DNA of 10,037 nt from CBDUXZ01 sp965371325 [NCBI: uncultured bacterium] (lineage in GTDB: Bacteria; JAUYMQ01). Positions 1 through 6,501 of this stretch are shown piece after piece; the first letter of the stretch is position 1; each line of letters begins with the position of its first letter. Both the position numbers and the translations under genes were made by a program. The stretch is taken from contig CBDUXZ010000036.1 in NCBI GenBank assembly GCA_965371325.1, positions 1 through 10,037 of the forward strand, in the 5' to 3' direction. Below the pieces are notes generated by a model, which worked only from the letters and a program-made list of their open reading frames with translations, searched no databases and had not been told where the DNA came from.

Positions 1-887
1 GGCCGCCCGTGCTGAACCACACCGATCTCGGCGGCGTTCACTTTACCGGCTCGACGTATGTGTTCTCGACAATCTGGCTGACGATCGGCTCCGACATCCG
101 GAAGTATCAGTCCTATCCCCGCATCGTGGGTGAGACCGGCGGGAAGGACTTCATCTTCGCCCACCAATCGGCCGACCTGGATGTGCTCACGACAGCCCTC
201 GTCCGCGGATCCTTCGAGTACCAGGGCCAGAAGTGCTCGGCCTCCAGCCGGGCCTACATTCCGGATACCCTTTGGCCGGAGCTGAAGGAGCGGATGCTTG
301 ACGAGATCGCCACGATCCGCGTCGGTGACGTCTGCGACTTCGGGAACTTTATGAACGCCGTAATCGACGAGAGTGCTTTCAAGACGATTGTGGATTACAT
401 CGAGTTCGCGAAGAGCAATCCCGACATGAACATTCTTTGCGGAGGCGCCTATGACGACAGCGAAGGTTACTTCATCCAGCCGACCGTCGTCGAGAGCCGG
501 GACCCGCGTTCAAAACTCATGTGCGAGGAGATCTTCGGGCCGGTGCTGACGATCCACGTCTACCCGGAAGACCGATTCAAGGAGACGATGGCGCTTTGCG
601 ACACGACCAGTCCATACGCGCTGACGGGTGCGATCTTTGCGCGTGACCGTTTCGCGATTGTCGAGGCCACCCGGGAGTTGCGAAACGCCGCCGGCAACTT
701 CTACATCAATGACAAACCGACCGGGGCGGTCGTGGGCCAGCAGCCCTTTGGTGGCTCGCGCGCTTCCGGAACCAACGACAAAGCCGGGACCTGGCTCAAC
801 CTCGAGCGCTGGGTCTCCCCGCGTACGATCAAAGAGACCTACCTTCCTGCGATCAACTACCGTTACCCCTTCATGGGAGAGGAATAA
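1..887 (+). CDS. 1-pyrroline-5-carboxylate dehydrogenase, C-terminal part (5' end outside the window)
   Basis: This enzyme oxidises L-glutamate gamma-semialdehyde (from proline via P5C) to glutamate with NAD+, the second step of proline catabolism. The reading frame is open from base 3, so the N-terminal part lies left of the window. About 294 residues of a family usually near 540 are visible. They contain the FTGS stretch, the general-base glutamate in GETGGKD (Glu codon 132-134), the catalytic cysteine in GQKCSA (Cys codon 234-236), EEIFGPVLT, and the late PFGGSRASGTNDKAG motif that closes the active site. The wording YPRIVGETGGKDFIFAH and the C-terminal SPRTIKETYLP match the ALDH4 (mitochondrial-type P5CDH) branch rather than a generic aldehyde dehydrogenase. 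It ends in TAA. The next gene is 214 bp downstream and appears to be a separate unit. I see no proline dehydrogenase domain in the visible part, so fusion to PutA cannot be judged. Confidence 0.93.
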   Translation, partial: PPVLNHTDLGGVHFTGSTYVFSTIWLTIGSDIRKYQSYPRIVGETGGKDFIFAHQSADLDVLTTALVRGSFEYQGQKCSASSRAYIPDTLWPELKERMLDEIATIRVGDVCDFGNFMNAVIDESAFKTIVDYIEFAKSNPDMNILCGGAYDDSEGYFIQPTVVESRDPRSKLMCEEIFGPVLTIHVYPEDRFKETMALCDTTSPYALTGAIFARDRFAIVEATRELRNAAGNFYINDKPTGAVVGQQPFGGSRASGTNDKAGTWLNLERWVSPRTIKETYLPAINYRYPFMGEE

Positions 888-1035
888 GGCCCTCGACGGG
901 GTCACCCATGAGAAGCCCCCGGTCAATAGCAAAAACGAAGGTCTCCCTATAGAACTCTAATTAACTGGAATTATTGGGGTTTTCGCCGCCTCGGCCCTTG
1001 TGCGTCTGATCAATGAACATTCGTGATATTTTGTA

Positions 1036-1069
1036 CTTGACAAGATTACATAAAATGTAGTTCTGTAAC
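1036..1069. promoter_or_regulatory. Candidate operator/promoter of the TetR-diiron oxygenase unit
   Basis: The 214 bases between the P5CDH stop and the TetR start hold no gene. They are clearly more AT-rich than the surroundings between about 940 and 1080. Within them lie CTTG-A-CAAG (1036-1044, perfect), TACAT-AAA-ATGTA (1047-1059, perfect) and a wider pair TTACA (1046-1050) / TGTAA (1064-1068). A -35-like TTGACA (1037-1042) and a -10-like TAAAAT (1051-1056) are present but only 8 bp apart, so they cannot belong to the same sigma-70 promoter. TAAAAT could serve as -10 with a poor -35 upstream. Short palindromes just upstream of a TetR gene are the usual place for autoregulation; that this is the operator is inference. 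Confidence 0.4.
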
Positions 1070-1088
1070 GCCATCGTTTTCTGCGGAA

Positions 1089-1095
1089 GGGAGGA
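1089..1095 (+). promoter_or_regulatory. Ribosome binding site deciding a TTG start for the TetR gene
   Basis: GGGAGGA lies 6 bases before the TTG at 1102. No ATG or GTG in this frame is equally well placed before the helix-turn-helix region, so this site supports the rare TTG start. Confidence 0.65.
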
Positions 1096-1101
1096 AACCG
1101 C

Positions 1102-1722
1102 TTGAACGATAAACAAGCGATCCAAGCTGTGAAAAACGGAAGAACCGGGGGCGGCGAGGGGGAGACCCGCGAGGCGCTTCTCGAGGCGGCGTTTCACTGC
1201 GCCGTGCGCTTCGGGTGGCAACGCGTTCGCATGAGCGACGTGGCCGCCCGCGCGAAAGTGTCCCGTCAGACGCTCTACCGGCACTTCCGAACCAAGGACG
1301 GTCTGGCCCAGGCGCTCGCCCTCCGCGAGCAGGATGCATTCCTCGAAGGCTTTCGACAGGCCTTCGAGGCGCACGACGATCTTTACGAAGCCGTCGTTGC
1401 TGTGGTGACCTGGTCTCTCAAGCACGCCGAATCGCATCCGTTGCTCAGCCAGGCCATCGAGGAGCCCGCCAGCGGACTCCTCCCCTTCGTGACAACCAGG
1501 TCCGCGCCCCTGATGATCCGAAATTGCCTTCTCGGCGCCGAACTCCTCGTTGCTATGAATCCGAGCATCGATCCCGAGACCGTGGCGTTGCTCACCGATG
1601 TCATCACGCGCGAGATGTTCAGTCATACCATTGCCCCCACCGAGCCCATCGACGTGGTTGCCGCGCGGCTCGGTACGCTCGCCGTCAGGGTGGTTGACGG
1701 CGGAAAGGAGCACACCCCGTGA
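1102..1722 (+). CDS. TetR family transcriptional regulator
   Basis: A 206-residue cytoplasmic DNA-binding repressor of usual TetR length. Residues about 22-68 form the TetR N-terminal domain: the opening helix ETREALLEAAFHCAVRFGW, then the helix-turn-helix MSDVAARAKVSRQTLYRHF (about 44-62) and the following KDGLAQAL. The rest (about 70-200) is the variable ligand-binding and dimerisation domain, from which the ligand cannot be read. The start is TTG, chosen because of the strong Shine-Dalgarno site just upstream; the first 20 residues are a flexible Gly/Lys-rich tail. Its TGA stop overlaps the GTG start of the diiron oxygenase gene by four bases (GTGA), so the two are almost certainly co-transcribed and translationally coupled. 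The likely job is control of itself and the oxygenase through the palindromes upstream. Confidence 0.92.
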   Translation: MNDKQAIQAVKNGRTGGGEGETREALLEAAFHCAVRFGWQRVRMSDVAARAKVSRQTLYRHFRTKDGLAQALALREQDAFLEGFRQAFEAHDDLYEAVVAVVTWSLKHAESHPLLSQAIEEPASGLLPFVTTRSAPLMIRNCLLGAELLVAMNPSIDPETVALLTDVITREMFSHTIAPTEPIDVVAARLGTLAVRVVDGGKEHTP

Positions 1723-2804
1723 GTACCGTTCGCCGCTACACCCTCCCCGTCGAGCAAACGCAGTGGCAGATCCCGGGCCAGCTCGAGACGACGTTCAACT
1801 GGGAATACAATGATATGCGGGAAAACCTTCTCACCCTTTACGAGAAGGGGAAGGAGCGTCAGTGGAACGCCTCGAACCGCATCGACTGGTCCCTCGATAT
1901 CGATCCCGAAAATCCCATCCAGATTCCCGATCACTACATCGCCATCTACGACACGCCCTACTGGCAAAAGATGACCGATAAAGAGAAGGTCAAGGCGCGC
2001 CATCACTTCCAGTCGTGGCAGTTCTCACAGTTTCTTCACGGAGAGCAGGGCGCGCTCATCTGCACGGCCAAGATCGTCCAGGCGGTACCCGATACCGACT
2101 CGAAGTTCTATGCCGCCACGCAGGTGATCGACGAAGCGCGGCACGTGGAAGCCTACAGCCGCTACCTCCACGACAAGCTCGAGCTGGCCTACCCGATCAC
2201 CCCCACCCTCAAGAACCTGCTGAACGACGTCATCACCGACTCTCGCTGGGACATTACCTATCTCGGGATGCAGATTCTCATCGAGGGTCTCGCCCTCGCA
2301 GCCTTCGGGCTCATCCGGGATCTCGCCCAGAACCCCCTGGCAAGCTCTCTTAACGCCTACGTCATGCAGGACGAGTCGCGTCACGTGGCCTTCGGCCGCA
2401 TGTCGCTCGCGGATTACTACCCGCAGCTCAGCGATCATGAGCGCAAGCAGCGGGAGGAGTTCGTGGTGGAGGCGAGCTACCTCATGCGCGACCGCTTCCA
2501 GAGCGAGGAGGTCTGGGAGCAGCTCGGGCTGCCCGTGAAGGAGTGCGTGGAGTATCTCGACAAGTCCGACATCATGCGCCAGTACCGCAAGATGCTCTTC
2601 ACCCGCATCGTGCCGAACATCAAGCACATCGGTCTCTGGGGCCCGACGGTCCAGAAGGCCTACGCGGACATGGGCGTTATCGACTTCTGTGACCTCGACG
2701 TCGAGGGATTGATGGAGCAGGACGATCAGTACGCCATCAACCTGGACGCCCAGCGTGCAGAGGTCGCGACAACCATCGAAGCCGGCAGGGCCGTGAGCGC
2801 CTGA
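1719..2804 (+). CDS. Ferritin-like diiron oxygenase (AurF/R2-like superfamily)
   Basis: A 361-residue, mostly helical soluble protein with a full carboxylate-bridged diiron ligand set: Glu109 (in HGEQGAL), Glu139 and His142 (DEARHVEAY, the first ExxH), Glu189 (IEGLALAAF), Glu219 and His222 (DESRHVAFG, the second ExxH). This pattern is shared by ribonucleotide reductase R2, R2-like oxidases and AurF-type N-oxygenases. The N-terminal WNASNRIDWSLDID stretch resembles the entry region of AurF-like proteins, so an O2-activating oxygenase or N-oxygenase is my best reading; the substrate is unknown. There are no signal peptide or membrane segments. The GTG start overlaps the TetR stop and is preceded by GGAAAGGAG (1702-1710) at 8 bases. 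An intrinsic terminator follows 22 bp after the stop. Pairing with a private TetR regulator suggests an inducible oxidation of a lipid or xenobiotic; this is inference. An iron-storage ferritin is unlikely given the length and ligand layout. Confidence 0.85.
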   Translation: MSTVRRYTLPVEQTQWQIPGQLETTFNWEYNDMRENLLTLYEKGKERQWNASNRIDWSLDIDPENPIQIPDHYIAIYDTPYWQKMTDKEKVKARHHFQSWQFSQFLHGEQGALICTAKIVQAVPDTDSKFYAATQVIDEARHVEAYSRYLHDKLELAYPITPTLKNLLNDVITDSRWDITYLGMQILIEGLALAAFGLIRDLAQNPLASSLNAYVMQDESRHVAFGRMSLADYYPQLSDHERKQREEFVVEASYLMRDRFQSEEVWEQLGLPVKECVEYLDKSDIMRQYRKMLFTRIVPNIKHIGLWGPTVQKAYADMGVIDFCDLDVEGLMEQDDQYAINLDAQRAEVATTIEAGRAVSA

Positions 2805-2826
2805 TCGGATCTTCATCTAGAATGAG

Positions 2827-2854
2827 GGGCCGGCTTTTCAGCCGGCCCTTTTTT
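2827..2854 (+). terminator. Rho-independent terminator after the diiron oxygenase gene
   Basis: A perfect 9-bp GC-rich stem (2827-2835 with 2840-2848, arms GGGCCGGCT and AGCCGGCCC) with a 4-base loop TTTC is followed at once by six T residues (2849-2854). It ends the TetR-oxygenase unit, and it lies only 17 bases upstream of the hydrolase start. Confidence 0.92.
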
Positions 2855-2871
2855 CTGACGTGAGGAGAGAA

Positions 2872-3678
2872 ATGCCAAAGATCAAAGTGAGTGATGTCTC
2901 GCTGAACTACGAAATGATGGGGGAGGGCTCAACGGTTCTGCTCGTAACCGGGATCGGCGCCGACTCCCTCGCCTGGGCGATGAACGTTCCGACCCTCATG
3001 GGCAAGCACAAGATCGTCACCGTTGATAACCGCGACGTCGGGCTCTCCGACAAATCCACGACCTCCTACACGATGGAGCAGATGGCCGACGACACCATCG
3101 GTCTCCTGAAGGAGCTCGATCTCGGGCCGGTTCATCTCGTGGGACAATCAATGGGCGGGATGATCTGCCAGCAAGTGGCGCTGAAGGCGCCCGAGCTGCT
3201 CCGCTCGCTCGCCCTCGTGACCACCATTTCGCGCGTTCCACCGGCGTCGCGGCTTCTTCTCAACCACTGGACGCGCGTCATCGAGAAACTCGGCATGGAG
3301 GGGTTCGCCGACTTCGTGATCATCATGACTTTCGCCGGGCAGTACATCGAGAACAACTGGGACGGCCTTCAGGTTTTCAGGGAGATGATGCTGGCCCACC
3401 TGGCCCAGAATCCCGTCACGGCCGATTCTTTCCGGCGGCAGGGGGAAGCCGTGATGGGACATGACGTCCTCGACCGCCTGGGCGAAATTCGCCTTCCCAC
3501 GCTCGTCATGGGCGGGGGCGAAGATATCCTCGTCCCGCTCCGCTTCTCCGAGCAGATTGTGGCCGCGGTTCCCGGCGCCGAGCTACTGGTGCTGAAGGAG
3601 TGCGGGCACGGCATGAACGTGGAAGACCCCGGGAAGTTCAACGACGCGCTGCTGGGCTGGTTCGCGCGGAACGAGTAA
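2872..3678 (+). CDS. Alpha/beta hydrolase
   Basis: A 268-residue alpha/beta-hydrolase-fold protein of ordinary length. The triad is visible: nucleophile Ser93 in GQSMGGM, acid Asp218 in GGGEDILVP, and His246 in CGHGMNVEDP. TGIGADSLAW (26-35) sits at the oxyanion-loop position and VDNRDVGLSDKS (51-62) is the usual NxRGxGxS-type block with Asp in place of the first Gly. A cap region runs about 120-190. No signal peptide or membrane helix is seen, so it is probably cytoplasmic. I chose ATG 2872 because AGGAG (2863-2867) precedes it and the family pattern begins MPKIKVSDVSLNYE; a GTG at 2860 would add four residues and overlap the ribosome binding site. Relatives include esterases, lactonases and C-C bond hydrolases; the substrate cannot be read. 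It may act on products of the neighbouring oxygenase, but the terminator between them makes joint expression uncertain. Confidence 0.9.
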   Translation: MPKIKVSDVSLNYEMMGEGSTVLLVTGIGADSLAWAMNVPTLMGKHKIVTVDNRDVGLSDKSTTSYTMEQMADDTIGLLKELDLGPVHLVGQSMGGMICQQVALKAPELLRSLALVTTISRVPPASRLLLNHWTRVIEKLGMEGFADFVIIMTFAGQYIENNWDGLQVFREMMLAHLAQNPVTADSFRRQGEAVMGHDVLDRLGEIRLPTLVMGGGEDILVPLRFSEQIVAAVPGAELLVLKECGHGMNVEDPGKFNDALLGWFARNE

Positions 3679-3680
3679 TT

Positions 3681-3713
3681 GGGTCAGGCATGACTTATTG
3701 ACTGATGCCACCC
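3681..3713. repeat. REP-like hairpin, left copy of the inverted repeat
   Basis: The 23 bases at 3681-3703 (beginning GGGTCAGGC and ending TTATTGACT) match the reverse complement of 5080-5102 at 22 of 23 positions. The copy starts two bases after the hydrolase stop. It also folds locally: GGCAT (3687-3691) pairs with ATGCC (3705-3709), and GGGT (3681-3684) with ACCC (3710-3713), leaving a two-base bulge, which is the usual look of a REP element. It may also act as a 3' mRNA hairpin for the hydrolase. Confidence 0.75.
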
Positions 3714-3744
3714 CTTGGGTGACGAGGGCGCACGGAATTGCTTC

Positions 3745-3790
3745 GGCGGCCCTGCGGTCCGCCTCGCAACGACATTCGCCGTCGTTGCGA
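3745..3790. other. Two tandem hairpins between converging genes
   Basis: GGCGG (3745-3749) pairs with CCGCC (3759-3763), with a further CC/GG pair inside. Directly next to it, TCGCAACGAC (3764-3773) pairs perfectly with GTCGTTGCGA (3781-3790) around a 7-base loop. They lie between the ends of the hydrolase (+) and NnrS (-) genes. Neither has a T run on either strand, so they are not classical intrinsic terminators, but they could protect 3' ends or slow converging transcription. Confidence 0.5.
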
Positions 3791-3829
3791 AGAGAAGAGC
3801 GGCGAGACCATCCCCCGGGCGGCGCCCCA

Positions 3830-5011
3830 TCAACCTGACTGACCATCGACGCGCGGGCGGGAAAGAATGGGCCAGTAGAGGACCGCGTAGAGCGCGAAGG
3901 CCGCCGCCCAGAGCGCACCCCCGATCATGAGCAGCTCTGTGAGGAGATCCGCCGGACCCATGGCGGCCAGAAGGCGTGCCAGGGCGCCCGCGTGGACGAG
4001 CACATAGCACCAAACGGCGCCGCGTGGAAGGATCAGCGGGCGGCCGGTGTGCCCCAGTCCGACGCGCGTTACGACGGCGAGGATCATCGCCCCCATGGCC
4101 CCGGCGGTGAGGGCGTGGAGCCCGGCTGTCGGCGGAACCGGCGCGCCGAGATCGCCGGCGCCCACAAGCAGCAGGCCCGCGGCCACCCAGGCCATGCCGG
4201 CGTGAAGCGACCAGACCAGGGGATCGCGGCGTACGGTCCAGCCTCGCCAGCCGAGCAGGCGAATGCCGGCTGCGACGCCTGCCGTTACGGCCAGAGTGCC
4301 GCTCCACGCACTGCGCGGCAAGATCAGGTCGGTGAGGGCGAACAGAACGACGGTCCCCACCACTGCGCGCTCCAGCCACGGATAGGACCGGACCGAAAGC
4401 GCGCTGCCCAGCCGGCCCAGCGCGTTCGTTGTGAAGGCGGGTGTGATCCGCCCGCCCACGGCGATGATCAAGAGGACCACGCCGTCGACGCCCAGGCGAA
4501 GCGCCCTCCCCGCGGTTCCGGGAGAGGCGAGCCCGACGGCCTCCGCGTGCACCGCGATATTCGCAAGCGCAAGGACCCCAACCATCACGACGATGCCGTA
4601 GTTTCGATGCTGTCCGGAGCCCCGGAGCGTTCTCGCAAGCACTATCGCCAACGCCGGCAGAAAAAGTGCATCGATGGCGCCGACGAGCCACGGGGGGAGC
4701 GCCCCCGCAGCTAGGAACGCCAGCCGACCCGCCGTCCAGAGCGCGAAGAGCGTTGCAAGCGGTCCCCCCGCGAGCGCCGGCCGGCCCGTCCAGACGGGCA
4801 CGGCCGTCAGCAGGAAACCGGCAATCGCCGCGGCAACGACGCCGAAGATCATCTCGTGGCCGTGCCACCACATCGGCGAGAGCCATCGGGCCGGCGGAAG
4901 ACCCCCGAGCCAGACGGCCGTCCACACCACCACGACGGCGGCGCCGTAGATTCCGACCCCGAGAAAGAAGGGCCTGAAGCCGCGGTTCCAGAGTGCAATG
5001 GGATCGGACAT
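3830..5011 (-). CDS. nnrS: NnrS family heme-copper membrane protein
   Basis: A 393-residue inner-membrane protein with about twelve hydrophobic segments, the normal NnrS size. Family blocks are all present: LWNRGFRPFFLG at the N-terminus (7-18), PMWWHGHEMIFG (46-57, His50 and His52), FLLTAVPVWTG (66-76), GGRITPAFTTNAL (186-198), SLHAGMAWVAAGLL (268-281), LHALTAGAMGAMILAVVTR (298-316) and VGLGHTGRPL (317-326). NnrS proteins carry heme and copper and help cells withstand nitric oxide and other nitrosative stress; the exact mechanism is unsettled. The ATG at 5011 fits the family N-terminus. It has no Shine-Dalgarno sequence: the bases before it belong to a repeat copy that includes the first codons. 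No nitrite, NO or other denitrification gene is nearby. The gene, on the - strand, is bracketed by the inverted repeats at 3681-3703 and 5080-5102, which suggests it may have moved as a unit. Confidence 0.92.
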   Translation of the reverse strand: MSDPIALWNRGFRPFFLGVGIYGAAVVVVWTAVWLGGLPPARWLSPMWWHGHEMIFGVVAAAIAGFLLTAVPVWTGRPALAGGPLATLFALWTAGRLAFLAAGALPPWLVGAIDALFLPALAIVLARTLRGSGQHRNYGIVVMVGVLALANIAVHAEAVGLASPGTAGRALRLGVDGVVLLIIAVGGRITPAFTTNALGRLGSALSVRSYPWLERAVVGTVVLFALTDLILPRSAWSGTLAVTAGVAAGIRLLGWRGWTVRRDPLVWSLHAGMAWVAAGLLLVGAGDLGAPVPPTAGLHALTAGAMGAMILAVVTRVGLGHTGRPLILPRGAVWCYVLVHAGALARLLAAMGPADLLTELLMIGGALWAAAFALYAVLYWPILSRPRVDGQSG

Positions 5012-5102
5012 GACTTATTGGCTTTCGCGGAGCGCTTCGGATCAGCACGGGAGCATCTGGCGCGGGATGAGGCCCAACAAGTCAATAAGTCAAGCCTGAC
5101 CC
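5000..5102. repeat. REPIN-like palindrome including the right copy of the inverted repeat
   Basis: One arm (5078-5102, - strand sense) begins GGGTCAGGC and continues TTGACTTATTGACTT. The other (5000-5024, + strand sense) begins GGGATCGGAC and continues ATGACTTATTGGCTT. With one inserted base they match at 20 of 24 positions and face each other across about 53 bases, the layout of a REPIN (two REP sequences in inverted orientation). The 12-base core CATGACTTATTG at 5009-5020 is identical to 3689-3700. The element covers the first codons of NnrS and ends one base before the stop of the ACP-GNAT gene. I recall GGGTCAGG..TTGACTT-like repeats accompanying REP-associated tyrosine transposases (RAYTs), but no such gene is in this window. 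Confidence 0.7.
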
Positions 5103-5103
5103 T

Positions 5104-6483
5104 TCAGGGCCGGTCCTGGTCCGCGTCGCCCTTCGTGACGAACCAGTTGGCCGCGTCGCTGAAAAGCGCCGGGTCGAGATCATCGCGGTTCGGATGCACA
5201 AAGAACGTCATCGGCGATTCGCGCAGAATGAAACCGTATTTTCGTAGGTGTTTCTCGGCGGTCGGGCTCATGACGACACACCAGATCTGCTGAACCCCCC
5301 GCGCCTGAAGCACGTCTACCGAGGCCGCAACGAGGTAGCGCCAGGCCTCGTCGTCCTCCGCGTCGGCAAGCGTGTCGACGATGTAGGCCACGTAGGGTTT
5401 GCGCTTCATGATCCGCAGTACCGCGTACCCCGCCACCTCGCCCTTCTCTTCATCCCCGCCGCCTGCGCCCTTACCTGTCCGCTCGGCGACGAGCCGCAGG
5501 TATTCCACGCCGGGCTGTGACGCGAACTTCCAGTGGAGGTAACGCCGGTCGCGGCGCACGATGACCCGGTAGCCTCCCTTCACGCGCTCCCAGAAATCAT
5601 CGAAGCGGGCGTCGAAGCGATCAATCGCGCGGATGCGGAGATCGCCCCCGGCCACGCTTGGCGTGCGGAGGATCAGCGAGAACGCCGCGTTCGCGACGGA
5701 CGTGAGAACTTTTCTGGCCGCGGGATTCGACACCCGTTTACGAACGATCGCGTCGGCGTCGAGCAGCTTCATGTAGGAGTGGAGGTGCCCGTCCCCCGGG
5801 CGCAGCCAGCCGAGGGACGTGAAGAGCGCCTCGGCGTCGGGCGTGGTCCCCAGAACGAGGCTCACGTCACTCTCCCGCGTCCACCTTTCCACCAGCCGCA
5901 CCCCCGCTCCCTTCGATCGCGCCTCGGGCGCCGAAACCAGCCCCGCGCTCCAGCTTGCGCGAAGCGATCTGCCGTTGGCCTCGAGCACCACGGGAATCGT
6001 TCCCAGGTGCCCCGCGATCTTCCCCTCGTGCCGGAAGAGATAAACCGGTGATCGGCCGGGTGTGACGTTCGGGTTGTGTTCGTACTGCCAGGCCCAGTGC
6101 TCGGGCGAGTGGACGAGGGTGATTTCCCTCGATACGCGATCGGCGAAACGGAAGAGCGCATCACGATCCGCGGGAACGAGCGGCGTGACCGGGTCACGGG
6201 TCGCGGGTGTTTCGGCCGAAGGCCCGCCGGCCTCCGCGGATCCGGAAGCTGCGGCGGGCCCGTCTCCGGCGCCGAGAAGGGTGGCAAAGTCGCCGACGCA
6301 TCCGACGGAGAGCACGTCGTCCATGGTGAGCGGCACGCCGAAGACACGCTCGAGCTCGGAGACGAGCGAGAGATGCGCCAGGGAGTCCCACCCCGGCACG
6401 GACTCCGGCGTGGCCTCAGGCGTGACTGCCCCGGGCGAGACGCCGAGCACGGAGACGAAAACGTCGACGATGCGTTTGTCCAT
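5104..6483 (-). CDS. Acyl carrier protein fused to a GNAT acyltransferase module
   Basis: A 459-residue cytoplasmic fusion. Residues 1-72 are an acyl carrier protein with the phosphopantetheine site Ser34 in PGWDSLAHLSLVSELERVFG. A Gly/Ala/Ser/Pro-rich linker (about 73-100) joins it to a long GNAT region. The first GNAT half has the cofactor-binding motif A, APEARSKGAGVRLVERW (185-201), and NTP-free TTPDAEALFTSLGW; the second half (about 285-430) begins RRYLHWKF and contains GEVAGYAVLRI and ends TAEKHLRKYGF. Such GNATs often acylate amino sugars in polysaccharide clusters. The ATG follows a weak GGAAG site, 17 bp after the FkbH stop. I infer that the carrier domain receives an acyl group made by FkbH and presents it in cis to the GNAT. 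A plain acetyltransferase with a vestigial carrier is the alternative. The TGA is followed one base later by the repeat copy at 5080-5102. Confidence 0.87.
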   Translation of the reverse strand: MDKRIVDVFVSVLGVSPGAVTPEATPESVPGWDSLAHLSLVSELERVFGVPLTMDDVLSVGCVGDFATLLGAGDGPAAASGSAEAGGPSAETPATRDPVTPLVPADRDALFRFADRVSREITLVHSPEHWAWQYEHNPNVTPGRSPVYLFRHEGKIAGHLGTIPVVLEANGRSLRASWSAGLVSAPEARSKGAGVRLVERWTRESDVSLVLGTTPDAEALFTSLGWLRPGDGHLHSYMKLLDADAIVRKRVSNPAARKVLTSVANAAFSLILRTPSVAGGDLRIRAIDRFDARFDDFWERVKGGYRVIVRRDRRYLHWKFASQPGVEYLRLVAERTGKGAGGGDEEKGEVAGYAVLRIMKRKPYVAYIVDTLADAEDDEAWRYLVAASVDVLQARGVQQIWCVVMSPTAEKHLRKYGFILRESPMTFFVHPNRDDLDPALFSDAANWFVTKGDADQDRP

Positions 6484-6501
6484 GTCAGGCCGGCTTCCGA
6501 C

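Noticed and set aside
890-927. Possible terminator after the P5C dehydrogenase gene (GAC-GGGG ... CCCC-GGTC)
   Set aside because: The stem needs a bulge, the loop is long and there is no T run, so I cannot support it as a terminator.
1037-1056. TTGACA and TAAAAT read as one sigma-70 promoter
   Set aside because: The boxes are only 8 bp apart, far from the 16-18 bp needed.
961-1713. A 250-codon - strand frame over the TetR gene and its promoter
   Set aside because: It would run through the AT-rich control region and antisense to a clear TetR protein; it looks like a chance open frame.
2025-2816. Long antisense frame opposite the diiron oxygenase gene
   Set aside because: It has Leu/Val/His-rich shadow composition and no domain, and it lies entirely opposite a gene with a complete diiron ligand set.
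3830-3844. Possible fourth repeat copy (TCAACCTGAC) near the NnrS stop codon
   Set aside because: Only about ten bases match the repeat with a one-base deletion, and they lie in the NnrS coding end; too short to separate from chance.
3684-5048. A 454-codon open frame on the - strand overlapping NnrS in another frame
   Set aside because: The translation is Arg/Gly/Ala-rich low-complexity sequence typical of shadow frames in GC-rich DNA, while the 3830-5011 frame carries all NnrS family motifs.
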